Source: an uncultured Bacteroidaceae bacterium
GTDB taxonomy: Bacteria > Bacteroidota > Bacteroidia > Bacteroidales > Bacteroidaceae
Direction: 5' to 3'
Length of the DNA stretch: 64,000 nucleotides
NCBI GenBank assembly: GCA_934426255.1
Contig: CAKRYD010000011.1
Location: 1-64,000 of the forward strand
Part shown: piece after piece, positions 31,265-40,848 of the stretch
How positions within the stretch are numbered: position 1 is the first letter of the stretch
How the letters are laid out: each line of letters begins with the position of its first letter
Notes under the pieces: generated by a model
The model's database searches: none
Told to the model about the DNA's origin: nothing
Seen by the model: only the letters and a program-made list of their open reading frames with translations
Translations under genes and position numbers: made by a program

Positions 31265-34200
31265 TTAAAGTTTTTCTATCAGAACGTTCAGTACAAAATC
31301 GTCAAACTCCAATTGTGTTCCGTCTACGTTGGGAGCCCATTCCAATTTGTTGCATAGAACCTGGCTGCATATGTAGTTTTTGAATTGTTCGACCGCTTCT
31401 TTGATTTCCGGCTTGTCCTCTATCGTCATTTGGATATGGTCTGTGATTTCAAACCCTGAGTCTTTGCGGTATGTCTGGATGCGTTTTACGAATTCGCGTG
31501 CGATTCCTTCGCGTTTCAAGTCATCGGTGATTTCAAGGTCGAGAGCAACCGTCAGGGCACCGTCGTTGGCTACGCTCCAGCCCGGTATATCCTGATTGAT
31601 GATTTCCACTTCTTCGCGCAGAAGCTCTATGGGAGCGGCATTCTCTATGGGAAGTTGCAGGGAGCCGTTGCGTTCCAGTTCGGCAATCTCATCTTGTGTC
31701 ATTGAGTTGACTGCTTTTGAAACTTGGCTCATCATCTTGCCGTATTTTTTGCCCATTATGCGGAAATTGCACTTGATGGTTTTTTGCAGCTTGATGGAGT
31801 CGACAAAACGGATTTCCTTGACATTTACTTCGCTTGCTATCAGCCGTTCGACTTTCTCGATTTGTTCTTTTTCTTGCTGGTCGGCCACCGGAAGCATGAT
31901 GCACTGCAGCGGCTGACGAACGATTATTTCGTGTTTTTTGCGCAGCGAAAGTACCATTGAAGTGATTTTCTGCGCCATTTCCATGCGATGTTCCAGTTCG
32001 TGGTCGATGAGGTTTTCGTCGCAGACCGGAAAGTCTGCCATATGCACGCTTTGCGGTTTTCCGTTGCAGGCTGTTGCTGTCAAATCCAGGTAGAGCTGTT
32101 CTGCATAGAAGGGTGCCAAGGGTGCCATCAGGCGTGCCACTGTTTCCAGACAGGTATACAGGCATTGATAGGCGCTCAGCTTGTCTTTCGACATGCCGTT
32201 GCCCCAAAAACGTTTGCGGTTCAGGCGCACAAACCAATTGGACAAGTCGTTGATGACAAAGTCTTCTATCAACCGCCCGGCTTTTGTCAGGTCGTAGTCT
32301 TCGTATCTGTTGGTAACTTCTTTGATTAAGGTGTGCAGGTCTGAGAGTACCCAGCGATCTATTTCGGGACGTTCGGTTGTGGCAACTTGCGGTTGGCTGT
32401 TGTCAAAGTCATCCACGTTTGCATACATGGCCAGGAACGAATAGGTCTGGTAGAGCTTTCCGAAGAAAGTGCGTGCCACGTCTTTTACGCCTTTCACGTC
32501 GAAGCGCAGATTGTCCCAGGGCGAAGAATTCGTGATCATATACCAGCGTACTGGGTCGGAGCCGAAAGTTTCTATTGTTTCAAACGGATTTACAGCGTTT
32601 CCCAGCCGTTTGCTCATCTTGCTGCCGTCAGCTGCAAGCACAAGGCCGTTGCTTATTACGGCTTTGAAGGCAACGCTGTCGAATATCATGCTGGCCAGTG
32701 CGTGCAGGGTGAAAAACCATCCGCGTGTCTGGTCAACCCCTTCTGCGATGAAGTCAGCGGGAAAGAACTCTTTTTTGTCTATGAGCTCTTTGTTTTCAAA
32801 TGGATAGTGGAGCTGTGCATAGGGCATCGAGCCTGAATCGAACCATACGTCTATCAGGTCGGTTTCGCGCCTCATGGGTTTGCCGCTTTCCGACACCAGA
32901 ATGATTTGGTCCACGTAGGGTCGGTGCAGGTCTATTTTGTGGTAGTTGTCGGCTGCGTAGTTGCCCGGCACGAAGCCTTTTTCTTTCAGGGGATTCTCTT
33001 TCATGAATCCGGCTTTCACGCTTTTTTCTATTTCGTCAAACAGTTCCTGTATGCTTCCGATGCATTTTTCTTCGCCGCTTTCGCTGCGCCATATCGGCAA
33101 CGGCGTTCCCCAGTAGCGGCTGCGGCTCAGGTTCCAGTCATTCAGGTTTTCAAGCCATTTTCCGAACCTTCCTGTTCCTGTCGATTCGGGTTTCCATCGG
33201 ATGGTCTTGTTCAGTTCCATCATACGCTCCTTGCAGGCACTGCTACGGATAAACCAGCTGTCGAGCGGGTAGTACAGCACCGGTTTGTCGGTGCGCCAGC
33301 AGTGGGGATAGTTGTGTATGTGTTTTTCTATTTTCCATGCTGTTCCCGCTTGTTTCATTTCCATGCATATCACGATGTTCAGGTCTTCGGCTTTTGCTGC
33401 GGCCTTTTCATCATATACGTTGTTTTGGTTGAACTTGGGGTCGTATGCGTTTTTCACGTAGTTGCCTGCATGTCCGGCATAGGCAGCCGTGTCCATGCAG
33501 TGCTTTACGAATTGTCCGTCGAGTTCTTCGGTGATGTAATACTTGCCTTGCAGATCCACCATCGGGCGTGTTTCGCCTTTTTTGTTCATCAGGTAGAGCG
33601 AAGGTATTTTTGCGGCTTTGGCCACAAAGGCGTCGTCGGCACCGAATGTGGGTGCTATGTGCACGATGCCCGTACCGTCTTCGGTTGTTACGTAGTCGCC
33701 GCCGATTACGCGGAAGGCGGCATCGGCCATTTCAACGTAGGAATCTTTTCCGTTTTCGCCGGTGAAGGTTTTTTCGGGGTGCTCCGTGGCATATTCGGTT
33801 ACAAATGCGGGTGCGTTTTTGCCGGTTTTCATACATGGTTTTATCCATGGCATGAGCTGTTCATACTTCATGCCTACCAGGTCTTCTCCCTTGTAGCGGC
33901 CTACGATGCGGTAGGGCACCACTTTGTCGCCGTGTTGGTAGTCGTCCATGGCCTTTTCCGCTCCTTCGGCATTGAGATAGCTGTTCAGGCGGCTTTCTGC
34001 CATGACCACCGAAATCTTTTCGTCGGTATAGGGATTGTATGTCTGCACGCACACATAGTCTATTTTGGGACCCACACAGAGTGCCGTGTTGGATGGCAGC
34101 GTCCAGGGTGTGGTTGTCCATGCTGCGAAGCAGGGTGTGCCCCACTCTGCCATTTCCGGGCGTGGTTCTTTGATTTTGAACAAGGCTGTCACCACGGTGT

Positions 34201-34819
34201 CTTTCACATCGCGGTAGCATCCGGGCTGGTTCAGCTCGTGCGAGCTCAGTCCTGTTCCTGCTGCCGGCGAGTAGGGCTGTATGGTATATCCCTTGTAGAG
34301 CAGTCCTTTCTTGTAGAGTTCTTTCAGGAGCCACCACAAGGTTTCGATGTAACTGTTTTCGTAGGTAATGTATGGGTGATCCAGGTCTACCCAATAGCCC
34401 ATCTTTTCGCTCAGGTCGCGCCATTCTTTGGTATATTTCATTACGTCTTCGCGGCAATGGCGGTTGTAGTCTTCTACGCTGATGGTCTTTCCGATATTGT
34501 CCTTGGTGATTCCGAGTTCTTTCTCTACGCTCAGTTCTACGGGCAGTCCGTGTGTGTCCCATCCTGCTTTGCGCGGCACGTAGTAGCCTTTCATCGATTT
34601 GTAGCGCAGCACGGTGTCTTTGATGGTGCGTGCCAGTACGTGATGGATACCCGGGTGTCCGTTGGCCGACGGCGGGCCTTCAAAGAAGACAAATGTGGGG
34701 TGTCCTTTTCTGTTCTCTAAACTTTTGTGGAATATGTCTTTGTCTGTCCAGGCTTTCAGTATTTCTTGATTTACCTTGGACAGATCAAAACCGGAATGTT
34801 CTGGAAATTTGCGATTCAT
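31265..34819 (-). CDS. ileS: Isoleucyl-tRNA synthetase
   Basis: 1184 aa class I synthetase (long, eukaryote-like IleS2 form typical of Bacteroidota). The HIGH box is in SANGHPGIHHVLA (about 52-64), the CP1 editing domain lies between about 200 and 400 (WTTTPWTLPSN, GTGIVHIAPTFG), KMSKR is in ADGSKMSKRLGN, and the C-terminal tRNA-binding part is long. Charges tRNA-Ile and edits valine. The start MNRKFPEHSGFDLSKV is canonical. First gene of the cluster running to folE. Confidence 0.98.
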   Translation of the reverse strand: MNRKFPEHSGFDLSKVNQEILKAWTDKDIFHKSLENRKGHPTFVFFEGPPSANGHPGIHHVLARTIKDTVLRYKSMKGYYVPRKAGWDTHGLPVELSVEKELGITKDNIGKTISVEDYNRHCREDVMKYTKEWRDLSEKMGYWVDLDHPYITYENSYIETLWWLLKELYKKGLLYKGYTIQPYSPAAGTGLSSHELNQPGCYRDVKDTVVTALFKIKEPRPEMAEWGTPCFAAWTTTPWTLPSNTALCVGPKIDYVCVQTYNPYTDEKISVVMAESRLNSYLNAEGAEKAMDDYQHGDKVVPYRIVGRYKGEDLVGMKYEQLMPWIKPCMKTGKNAPAFVTEYATEHPEKTFTGENGKDSYVEMADAAFRVIGGDYVTTEDGTGIVHIAPTFGADDAFVAKAAKIPSLYLMNKKGETRPMVDLQGKYYITEELDGQFVKHCMDTAAYAGHAGNYVKNAYDPKFNQNNVYDEKAAAKAEDLNIVICMEMKQAGTAWKIEKHIHNYPHCWRTDKPVLYYPLDSWFIRSSACKERMMELNKTIRWKPESTGTGRFGKWLENLNDWNLSRSRYWGTPLPIWRSESGEEKCIGSIQELFDEIEKSVKAGFMKENPLKEKGFVPGNYAADNYHKIDLHRPYVDQIILVSESGKPMRRETDLIDVWFDSGSMPYAQLHYPFENKELIDKKEFFPADFIAEGVDQTRGWFFTLHALASMIFDSVAFKAVISNGLVLAADGSKMSKRLGNAVNPFETIETFGSDPVRWYMITNSSPWDNLRFDVKGVKDVARTFFGKLYQTYSFLAMYANVDDFDNSQPQVATTERPEIDRWVLSDLHTLIKEVTNRYEDYDLTKAGRLIEDFVINDLSNWFVRLNRKRFWGNGMSKDKLSAYQCLYTCLETVARLMAPLAPFYAEQLYLDLTATACNGKPQSVHMADFPVCDENLIDHELEHRMEMAQKITSMVLSLRKKHEIIVRQPLQCIMLPVADQQEKEQIEKVERLIASEVNVKEIRFVDSIKLQKTIKCNFRIMGKKYGKMMSQVSKAVNSMTQDEIAELERNGSLQLPIENAAPIELLREEVEIINQDIPGWSVANDGALTVALDLEITDDLKREGIAREFVKRIQTYRKDSGFEITDHIQMTIEDKPEIKEAVEQFKNYICSQVLCNKLEWAPNVDGTQLEFDDFVLNVLIEKL

Positions 34820-34842
34820 TGTTGCGCTATGAAATTTGCCTG

Positions 34843-34871
34843 CAAATTTAAGAAATAATCTGCATTTTCAA
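34843..34871 (-). promoter_or_regulatory. Promoter of the ileS cluster
   Basis: TAAATTTG on the minus strand at 34843-34850, with TTG at 34869-34871 (18-base spacer, slightly short). Predicted leader of about 17-20 bases to the ileS ATG. Confidence 0.55.
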
Positions 34872-34953
34872 GCAGGTAAGACCTTTAAAGTCTTTGCGCT
34901 TTATGAAAAAGAGTGTGGAGGCAACGGTTTTCTGCCTTTGTGGAGCCTGTGTC

Positions 34954-36105
34954 TTACACTTCGCGAAATTTGAAGTCGCGTCCGCCTTGCTTCTTGAACC
35001 ATCTGTGGGTCACCAGCAGGTAGAAGGCCAGTGCCGTGGCCGAAAGTATCAATGCCAGCAGGGTTGTGTCGGCTTTTGTTCCGGCCAGGAAGAATCCCAT
35101 GCACATTCCGCTGCACGATGCCAGTACGTAGGTTTGTTGCAGTGTGCCCCGTTGGCAGTGGTTGGAAAGTTTCAGAAAGTACAGGAGGAAACGCGATACC
35201 GTCCACCCTATTCCGGCTCCCAGCATGAAGAAGGCCACATACAGAATGCGTGTTTCGTGCTGCATCATCAGAAGGGCCATGGAGGCCATTATGAGCAGGA
35301 GTCCCGCTACGGCATCGGCCCGCTCGTCGGCCGATTCGAAAAAGTTGCGGTGTACGATATAGGCTGCCAACAATCCCAAGGCTGCCATGCCCAGGTAGGA
35401 CGGCGGTATCAGGCTGCCCAACAGCAGCCCTTCTACTATGGCAACGGGCAGCAGGTTGAGCACGAGCACCCATGCTTGCGGCTGCCAAAAGCGGTCCAGC
35501 GAGAGCAGCGGCACCCGGTTGGGGGCGCGAAAGGGCACTTTCAGGCTCATGAAAGGCAGCATGCCGGCCAATGCTACGCAGGATGAAACGTGCAGCAGGT
35601 GGTCTGACGTGTGGTCGCGCAGGAGCCACCATCCAGCTATCAGGCCGAGCGGCAGGCTGAGCCGCCCGAACCACAGAAAATGGTAGTCGGTCTGTGTGCG
35701 CCGCTGCGAGCACGACAGATCGTTGATCAATGTGCCGCCCAGCGACATCTCGAACACGCCGAAGCACATGCCTTCAAACAGCCGTATGGCGGCCAGCTGC
35801 CACAGCGTTCGGGCTTCGGCCAGTGCCGGTCCTGCCAGAGCCATGCCCGCTATGGCGCAAAGGCATACCCGCTTGCGCCTGAAGGCATCGACGAGGTAGG
35901 CATTGAAAGGTCCCAGCACAAACATGCCGATGCAAAACAGCGCTCCGCAGAAGTAGGTACTCTCCAGGGTTTCGCTGTTTTCGCCCGCCCATGCACGGAA
36001 CATGGGAAAGCGCATGAAAACGGCCAGCGTAATGAAAAAATGGGTGAAGCACATCTTGCAGTATTCTGTATTCCAGAAAGTGTCGGGCTTCTTTATGTCT
36101 TCCAT
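34954..36105 (-). CDS. Major facilitator superfamily transporter
   Basis: About 383 aa, start MEDIKKPDTFWNTEYCKMCF preferred over an upstream ATG at 36168 (63 bases earlier). About twelve hydrophobic segments, with the MFS loop pattern GPFNAYLVDAFRRKRVCLCA between helices 2 and 3. The substrate cannot be read from the sequence. It may be the last gene after the HAD and panB genes (gap of about 96 bases to panB). Confidence 0.88.
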   Translation of the reverse strand: MEDIKKPDTFWNTEYCKMCFTHFFITLAVFMRFPMFRAWAGENSETLESTYFCGALFCIGMFVLGPFNAYLVDAFRRKRVCLCAIAGMALAGPALAEARTLWQLAAIRLFEGMCFGVFEMSLGGTLINDLSCSQRRTQTDYHFLWFGRLSLPLGLIAGWWLLRDHTSDHLLHVSSCVALAGMLPFMSLKVPFRAPNRVPLLSLDRFWQPQAWVLVLNLLPVAIVEGLLLGSLIPPSYLGMAALGLLAAYIVHRNFFESADERADAVAGLLLIMASMALLMMQHETRILYVAFFMLGAGIGWTVSRFLLYFLKLSNHCQRGTLQQTYVLASCSGMCMGFFLAGTKADTTLLALILSATALAFYLLVTHRWFKKQGGRDFKFREV

Positions 36106-36201
36106 CGTGTCTTTAAAATAAATACGGAGTGGCCGCCTGTCGGGTTGCATGCCGTTTAGGCGGCTCAATGCCTGTTATGATTCCGTCTTTTTCGCAGTGC
36201 T

Positions 36202-37023
36202 TCAGTAGGCTTCGTCCTTGCCGGGAAAATCCACGTTTTTCACGTCGCTGATGTATTGCCCCACGGCGTTGTGTATCACGTCAGCCAGATTGGCATAGCG
36301 TCTCAAGAATTTGGGCGAGAAGCTCTGGTCCATGCCCAGCATGTCGTTGACAACGAGCACCTGGCCGTCCACTCCGCTTCCGGCTCCTATGCCGATGACG
36401 GGGGCCGCCACTTCTTTTGCCACGCGTTCGGCCAACCGGGCCGGAATCTTTTCCAATACGATGGCGCAGCATCCTGCCTCGTCGAGCATGCGTGCGTCGT
36501 TGATGAGCTTGGTTGCTTCGGCTTCTTCGCGTGCCCTGACGCTGAATGTTCCGAACTTGTTGATGCTTTGTGGTGTCAACCCGAGATGACCCATTACGGG
36601 AATCCCCGCTGCCAGAATCTTTTTGACGGTTTCGATAATCTCTTCGCCGCCTTCGAGCTTCACACAGTCGCAGCCTGTCTCCTGCATGATGCGGATGGCG
36701 TTGCGCACGCCTTCGGTACAGTTGACCTGATAGGTGCCGAACGGCATATCGCACACCACAAAGGCGCGTTTGACTGCTCTGGCCACCGAGCGGGCGTAGA
36801 TAATCATTTCATCCAGCGTGATGGGCAGCGTTGTAGGGTTGCCTTCCATCACATTCGATGCCGAATCGCCTATCAATACGGCATCGATGCCGGCCTCGTC
36901 TACCAGCCGCCCCATGGTATAGTCGTATGAGGTGAGCATGGCTATTTTTTTACCCTGCTTTTTCATTTCGCGCAGGCGCTGGGTGGTTACCTTGCGTGTA
37001 TCATCTACTAAATATCCGCTCAT
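36202..37023 (-). CDS. panB: 3-methyl-2-oxobutanoate hydroxymethyltransferase
   Basis: 273 aa. Adds a hydroxymethyl group from 5,10-methylene-THF to ketoisovalerate, giving ketopantoate for pantothenate and CoA. Seen: MLTSYDYTMGRLVDEAGIDA with the metal-binding LIGDSASNV, PVMGHLGLTPQS, and IVLEKIPA with the catalytic Glu. Normal length. panC, panD and panE are not in the window. Gap of 54 bases after the HAD gene. Confidence 0.97.
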   Translation of the reverse strand: MSGYLVDDTRKVTTQRLREMKKQGKKIAMLTSYDYTMGRLVDEAGIDAVLIGDSASNVMEGNPTTLPITLDEMIIYARSVARAVKRAFVVCDMPFGTYQVNCTEGVRNAIRIMQETGCDCVKLEGGEEIIETVKKILAAGIPVMGHLGLTPQSINKFGTFSVRAREEAEATKLINDARMLDEAGCCAIVLEKIPARLAERVAKEVAAPVIGIGAGSGVDGQVLVVNDMLGMDQSFSPKFLRRYANLADVIHNAVGQYISDVKNVDFPGKDEAY

Positions 37024-37077
37024 GTCGGTATTGTTTAAAAGGGTTGTATGCTATGTGGAAACGGTTGTTTGTTGAAG

Positions 37078-37740
37078 TTATTGTTGGTCGAGAACGGCTT
37101 TGAAACTGTCCATGCCGAAACCTGTGAAGTTGTCTATGCAGATGTCGGCCTTGCTTGCCACTTCGCTGCGCGGCAAGGTGGTGGCCAGTCCCACGACTTT
37201 CATGCCTGCGCGGTGACCAGCTTCAAGTCCGTTGCGCGAGTCCTCAAACACCACGCACCTTTTTACGGATACTCCGACTGCAGCGGCTGCTTTCAGGTAG
37301 CCGTCGGGCGATGGTTTGGATTCGCTGAAATCTTCGGCGGTGAGCACACGGTCGAATTGTGAGCTGAAATGCGGATGTGCCTTTTCCAGGTTGTTCATCT
37401 TGTTGCGGTCGGAGCTGGTCACGACGGCCGTTTTGACGCCATGCTTATGAAGCTCGTTCAGAAAGGTTTCAAAGCCGGGAATGTAGTCATACTTCATGTT
37501 TTCTTCCCATCTCTCCAGTTTTGCCGTCACGTCGGAAGCCGCCTGCTTGTCGCTACCGAAATAGTCTTTCATGATTTGCACCAGCGTGCGTCCTTTGATG
37601 CTGGCCGGAAATGCGGGGCACTCGGGAAGGTATTCCTTACCTATCTCACTCCAAAACTTACTGTATTGGGTCTCTGTGTCAACAATGACACCATCAAGGT
37701 CGAATAAGGCCGCCAGAGGCTCTTTGTCTGTATTGTCCAT
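37078..37740 (-). CDS. HAD-superfamily hydrolase (beta-phosphoglucomutase-like)
   Basis: 220 aa. Motif I LFDLDGVIVDTET with two Asp (nucleophile and acid), a helical cap, motif II TAVVTSSDRNK, motif III Lys in FSESKPSPDGYLKAA, and motif IV VFEDSRNGLEAG. Phosphatase or phosphoglucomutase of the PGMB subclass; substrate unknown. Strong promoter directly upstream (37778-37809). Confidence 0.92.
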   Translation of the reverse strand: MDNTDKEPLAALFDLDGVIVDTETQYSKFWSEIGKEYLPECPAFPASIKGRTLVQIMKDYFGSDKQAASDVTAKLERWEENMKYDYIPGFETFLNELHKHGVKTAVVTSSDRNKMNNLEKAHPHFSSQFDRVLTAEDFSESKPSPDGYLKAAAAVGVSVKRCVVFEDSRNGLEAGHRAGMKVVGLATTLPRSEVASKADICIDNFTGFGMDSFKAVLDQQ

Positions 37741-37777
37741 GACTCTCGATTTACAGCATGATTATGTTTTGCGACTG

Positions 37778-37809
37778 CAAAGTTAAGCCTTTTCCGTGAA
37801 ATGGGCAAA
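37778..37809 (-). promoter_or_regulatory. Promoter of the HAD-panB genes
   Basis: TAACTTTG at 37778-37785 and TTTTG at 37806-37809 on the minus strand, 20-base spacer. This matches the Bacteroidota housekeeping promoter closely. Leader about 30 bases. Confidence 0.75.
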
Positions 37810-38037
37810 ATACGTCCTTGTTGTGAGCCGGTAAAGACGCGGGTGCTGCGATTCTGATGCGCAAGGCTGCGATTTGAAAACCGCAGGGACTCTTTTTGTT
37901 TCATTGTGGCATGGATGAACAATGCTTTATAAGTGATTGTAAAAGTTTGGTTTATCTAATTGCTTTAGCTTGGTTGAAGTAATCGGAGATGCCTGTTTTA
38001 CTACTTTTTGGGTATTGTGCAAGCTGTCGTTGCTCCT

Positions 38038-38045
38038 TAATTTTG
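38038..38045 (+). promoter_or_regulatory. Promoter -7 element for the outer-membrane/imelysin module
   Basis: TAATTTTG, about 54 bases before the ATG at 38099. TTTG at 38017-38020 is 17 bases upstream, shorter than usual. The rest of the 37810-38037 gap shows no other clear feature. Confidence 0.45.
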
Positions 38046-38098
38046 CACCGTCAAAAAAAAGAACCGCCCATGTAGTGGCATTCGTTTGAAAAAGATAA

Positions 38099-39433
38099 AT
38101 GAAGATGATGAAGAAAAAAGGAAATCAGATTTTTAGAATAGTGTTGTCCCTGATTTGTCTGCCTGTGTCGGTGGCTCTCACGAGCACATCGGCCACAGCG
38201 CAGGCTAAGGGAGATTCCACACGCAGCGTGGTGAGCCGCCTTTCTGTGGGCGGTTATGGCGAAGTGGCCTTGTCGCGCAATTTCTATAGTGACAACCAAT
38301 ATCGCTACCGCTATCCCGACAAGTACAAGAACGATCCGAGCAACGGCCGTTTCGACATACCTCATGCCGTGATCTATCTGAATTATGACTTTGGCAAAGG
38401 CTGGACCATGGGTTCCGAGATAGAGTTCGAGCATACGGGAACGGGCAGTGCCATCGAGATTGAAGACGACGAGGGCGGCGAGTTTGAACACGAGATTGAA
38501 AAAGGCGGTGAAGTGGAACTGGAGCAGTTCTGGCTGCAAAAGTCTGTGATGCCGGCCTTGAACATACGCGTGGGCCACATTGTGGTGCCCGTGGGTCTCA
38601 ACAACGCACACCATGAGCCCTTGAACTTTTTTACGGTCTATCGCCCCGAAGGCGAAAATACCATCTTGCCCAGCACCTGGCACGACACCGGCATCAGCAT
38701 CTGGGGACTGGCCGGCAGTTTTCGCTATGAAGTGCAGTGTGTGGCCGGTTTGAACGCCTTGATGTTCAGCCGCGACAAATGGATTAACGGCGGTGCAGGC
38801 TCGGCCTTCGAGTTCAAGCCGGCCAACAAGTACGGCTTTGCCGCCCGCATCGACAATTACAGCATCGAGGGGCTCCGCATAGGGATGAGCGGCTATTTCG
38901 GACAGTCGTTCCACAACACCTATCCCAACGAAATGGAAGGTGCCGGCAAGACCTACGACAAGGTGAAGGGCAACGTGCTGATAGGGTCGGTCGACATGAC
39001 GTTCAACCGCTTCAACTGGATTGTGAGAGGGCAGGCCGACTATGGCTTTATATCGGACACGCCGATGCTGAACAGTGCGAAAATCAATTCGCAGAAAACT
39101 TCTCCCTACAACAAGACCTACGTGGGCAAGAATGCCGTTGCCATTGGTCTGGAGGCCGGTTATGACATTTTTTCGCAAATAGCCTCATTGAAGGAAGACG
39201 GCCGGAAGCTCTACCTGTTTGGACGCTACGAATACTATGATTCGTATATCAAGGATCATACGCAACCTTCGTTCGACTATACTGCCAAGAAACGCTGGGC
39301 AGTGGGCCTGAACTACTTCCCCATTCCGCAGATTGCCGTAAAGGCCGACTATTCGATGCGCATGCTGAGACGGCAATACAACAACGAGCCCTCGCTCAAT
39401 ATCGGCATAGCCTATCAGGGATTTTTCCTTTGA
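38099..39433 (+). CDS. Outer-membrane beta-barrel (putative porin) upstream of imelysin
   Basis: 444 aa. Signal peptide MKMMKKKGNQIFRIVLSLIC and cleavage near ATAQA. The mature part alternates polar and aromatic residues in barrel-like strands and ends YQGFFL with a terminal aromatic-Leu pair typical of outer-membrane proteins. An acidic stretch (IEIEDDEGGEFEHEIEKGGE, about residues 120-140) could bind cations. It is 44 bases before the imelysin gene and probably begins the operon. Probably admits the substrate of the module; no specific family assigned. Confidence 0.8.
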   Translation: MKMMKKKGNQIFRIVLSLICLPVSVALTSTSATAQAKGDSTRSVVSRLSVGGYGEVALSRNFYSDNQYRYRYPDKYKNDPSNGRFDIPHAVIYLNYDFGKGWTMGSEIEFEHTGTGSAIEIEDDEGGEFEHEIEKGGEVELEQFWLQKSVMPALNIRVGHIVVPVGLNNAHHEPLNFFTVYRPEGENTILPSTWHDTGISIWGLAGSFRYEVQCVAGLNALMFSRDKWINGGAGSAFEFKPANKYGFAARIDNYSIEGLRIGMSGYFGQSFHNTYPNEMEGAGKTYDKVKGNVLIGSVDMTFNRFNWIVRGQADYGFISDTPMLNSAKINSQKTSPYNKTYVGKNAVAIGLEAGYDIFSQIASLKEDGRKLYLFGRYEYYDSYIKDHTQPSFDYTAKKRWAVGLNYFPIPQIAVKADYSMRMLRRQYNNEPSLNIGIAYQGFFL

Positions 39434-39477
39434 GCCCGAAATAATACACATTAACCTAAAATAAAACAACTGATAAC

Positions 39478-40806
39478 ATGAACAAGATTTTCAAATCGGC
39501 ACTGCTTGCTGCGGCAGCCTGCACGTTTTCATTGAGTTTCACATCGTGCAGCGATGACAACAATGACGACCACAAGGACAAGGTGGCCGAACAGAATGCC
39601 AGCATACAGAAACTGGCCACAACCTATCTCGACAATGTGGTATATCCCACCTATACCGACCTGGCCGATGAGGCTGAAAACCTTTATACCAAAATCAGCG
39701 CACTCAAAGCCAAGCTGAAAAACAATGAAACCGTGGCCCAGAGCGAAATTGACGCCATCTGTAGCTCCTACAAGGAAGCGCGCCGCTACTGGGAGGAAAG
39801 CGAGGCCTTCCTTTTCGGTGCAGCCAGCGACTTTGAGATTGACCCGCACATCGATACATGGCCCCTCGATGTGGAAACCCTTGCCAAGGACCTGAACGAC
39901 GAAACAAAGATTGCCGCGCTGGATGTTGCCGAATCCAACGGTGAAGCCCGCAAATACCTCACCAAGGAGAATCTGGGCTTCCACGGCATAGAGTTTATCT
40001 TCTTCCGCGACGGCAAGAACCGCCCGGTGGCCATTTTCAACAACGACGAGACCGAAAGTTTTGAAAACTACTTTAACGGCATGAACGTGACCGGACGCGA
40101 AGAAATCATATTCGCCGCTGCCGTGGCCTGTGACCTGCGCGACAAATGCTACCAGCTCGAAGTGTCGTGGAAAGGCGACAAGGCCAATGCCAATCACGTG
40201 GCACGCGTCAAGGAATGCGCCAAGAAGTTTGAAGACTACAAGACCACGGTCGAGAAAAACGGTTTGAGCTATGGCGAGAACTTTTTGGCGAGCGGCACTG
40301 CAACAGGAACTTTGAACTCGTGGAAGAAAGCCGTCGAGACAATCCTTATATCCGGCTGCTCCAACATTTGCGCCGAGGTGGCCGACCAGAAGATGGGACA
40401 GGCCTACCGTTGCGCCACGGGCAAACCCGGCTATCATGAAGACGAGGAAACCGGTGAATTGGTGCAGGACGACCCCAACTATATCGAATCGCCCTACAGC
40501 TATAATTCCTATACCGACTTCTATGGCAACATCTTGAGCATCAAGAACAGCCTGTATGGCAATATCGGCAAAGACAATTATGAAGTCAATTCGGTAATGG
40601 CTTACCTGGCCACCTATAACCCTGAAATGAAAGAAGAGCTGCAAGACAAGTTGGAAGACGCATTGGAAGCCCTCGTAGACTGTCAGAACAGCGGCCGTTC
40701 TTTCCGCCAGGATCCCGGTGCCGCATGCGTCAAAGAAGCCATGGAAGAGGTTACCGAGCTCGACAGCTACCTGGGCGAAGTGTCCAAATGGATATTGCTG
40801 AATTAA
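39478..40806 (+). CDS. Imelysin-family lipoprotein (iron-regulated, EfeO/IrpA-like)
   Basis: 442 aa. Lipoprotein signal ending FTSCSDD with Cys at about residue 23. The imelysin domain (M75 fold, two four-helix bundles) has GFHGIEFIFFRDGK, matching the conserved GxHxxE motif. Members are mostly implicated in iron or haem acquisition at the cell surface; proteolytic activity is doubtful in many. Followed 42 bases later by the di-heme protein. Iron binding is inferred. Confidence 0.9.
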   Translation: MNKIFKSALLAAAACTFSLSFTSCSDDNNDDHKDKVAEQNASIQKLATTYLDNVVYPTYTDLADEAENLYTKISALKAKLKNNETVAQSEIDAICSSYKEARRYWEESEAFLFGAASDFEIDPHIDTWPLDVETLAKDLNDETKIAALDVAESNGEARKYLTKENLGFHGIEFIFFRDGKNRPVAIFNNDETESFENYFNGMNVTGREEIIFAAAVACDLRDKCYQLEVSWKGDKANANHVARVKECAKKFEDYKTTVEKNGLSYGENFLASGTATGTLNSWKKAVETILISGCSNICAEVADQKMGQAYRCATGKPGYHEDEETGELVQDDPNYIESPYSYNSYTDFYGNILSIKNSLYGNIGKDNYEVNSVMAYLATYNPEMKEELQDKLEDALEALVDCQNSGRSFRQDPGAACVKEAMEEVTELDSYLGEVSKWILLN

Positions 40807-40848
40807 AGCATCACTACAACGCGACAACTATTCTAAAAGACTTTGAAT

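Noticed and set aside
32906..34720. 604-codon open frame on the plus strand opposite ileS
   Set aside because: Lies wholly antisense to ileS, which has all synthetase motifs. The translation is rich in Cys, His, Phe and Val without domains, as expected of a mirror frame over codon-biased DNA.
38051..39178. 375-codon minus-strand frame
   Set aside because: Antisense to the outer-membrane barrel gene, which has signal peptide and barrel features. No recognisable domain.
39529..40827. 432-codon minus-strand frame
   Set aside because: Antisense to the imelysin gene; no motif and no promoter or start signal.
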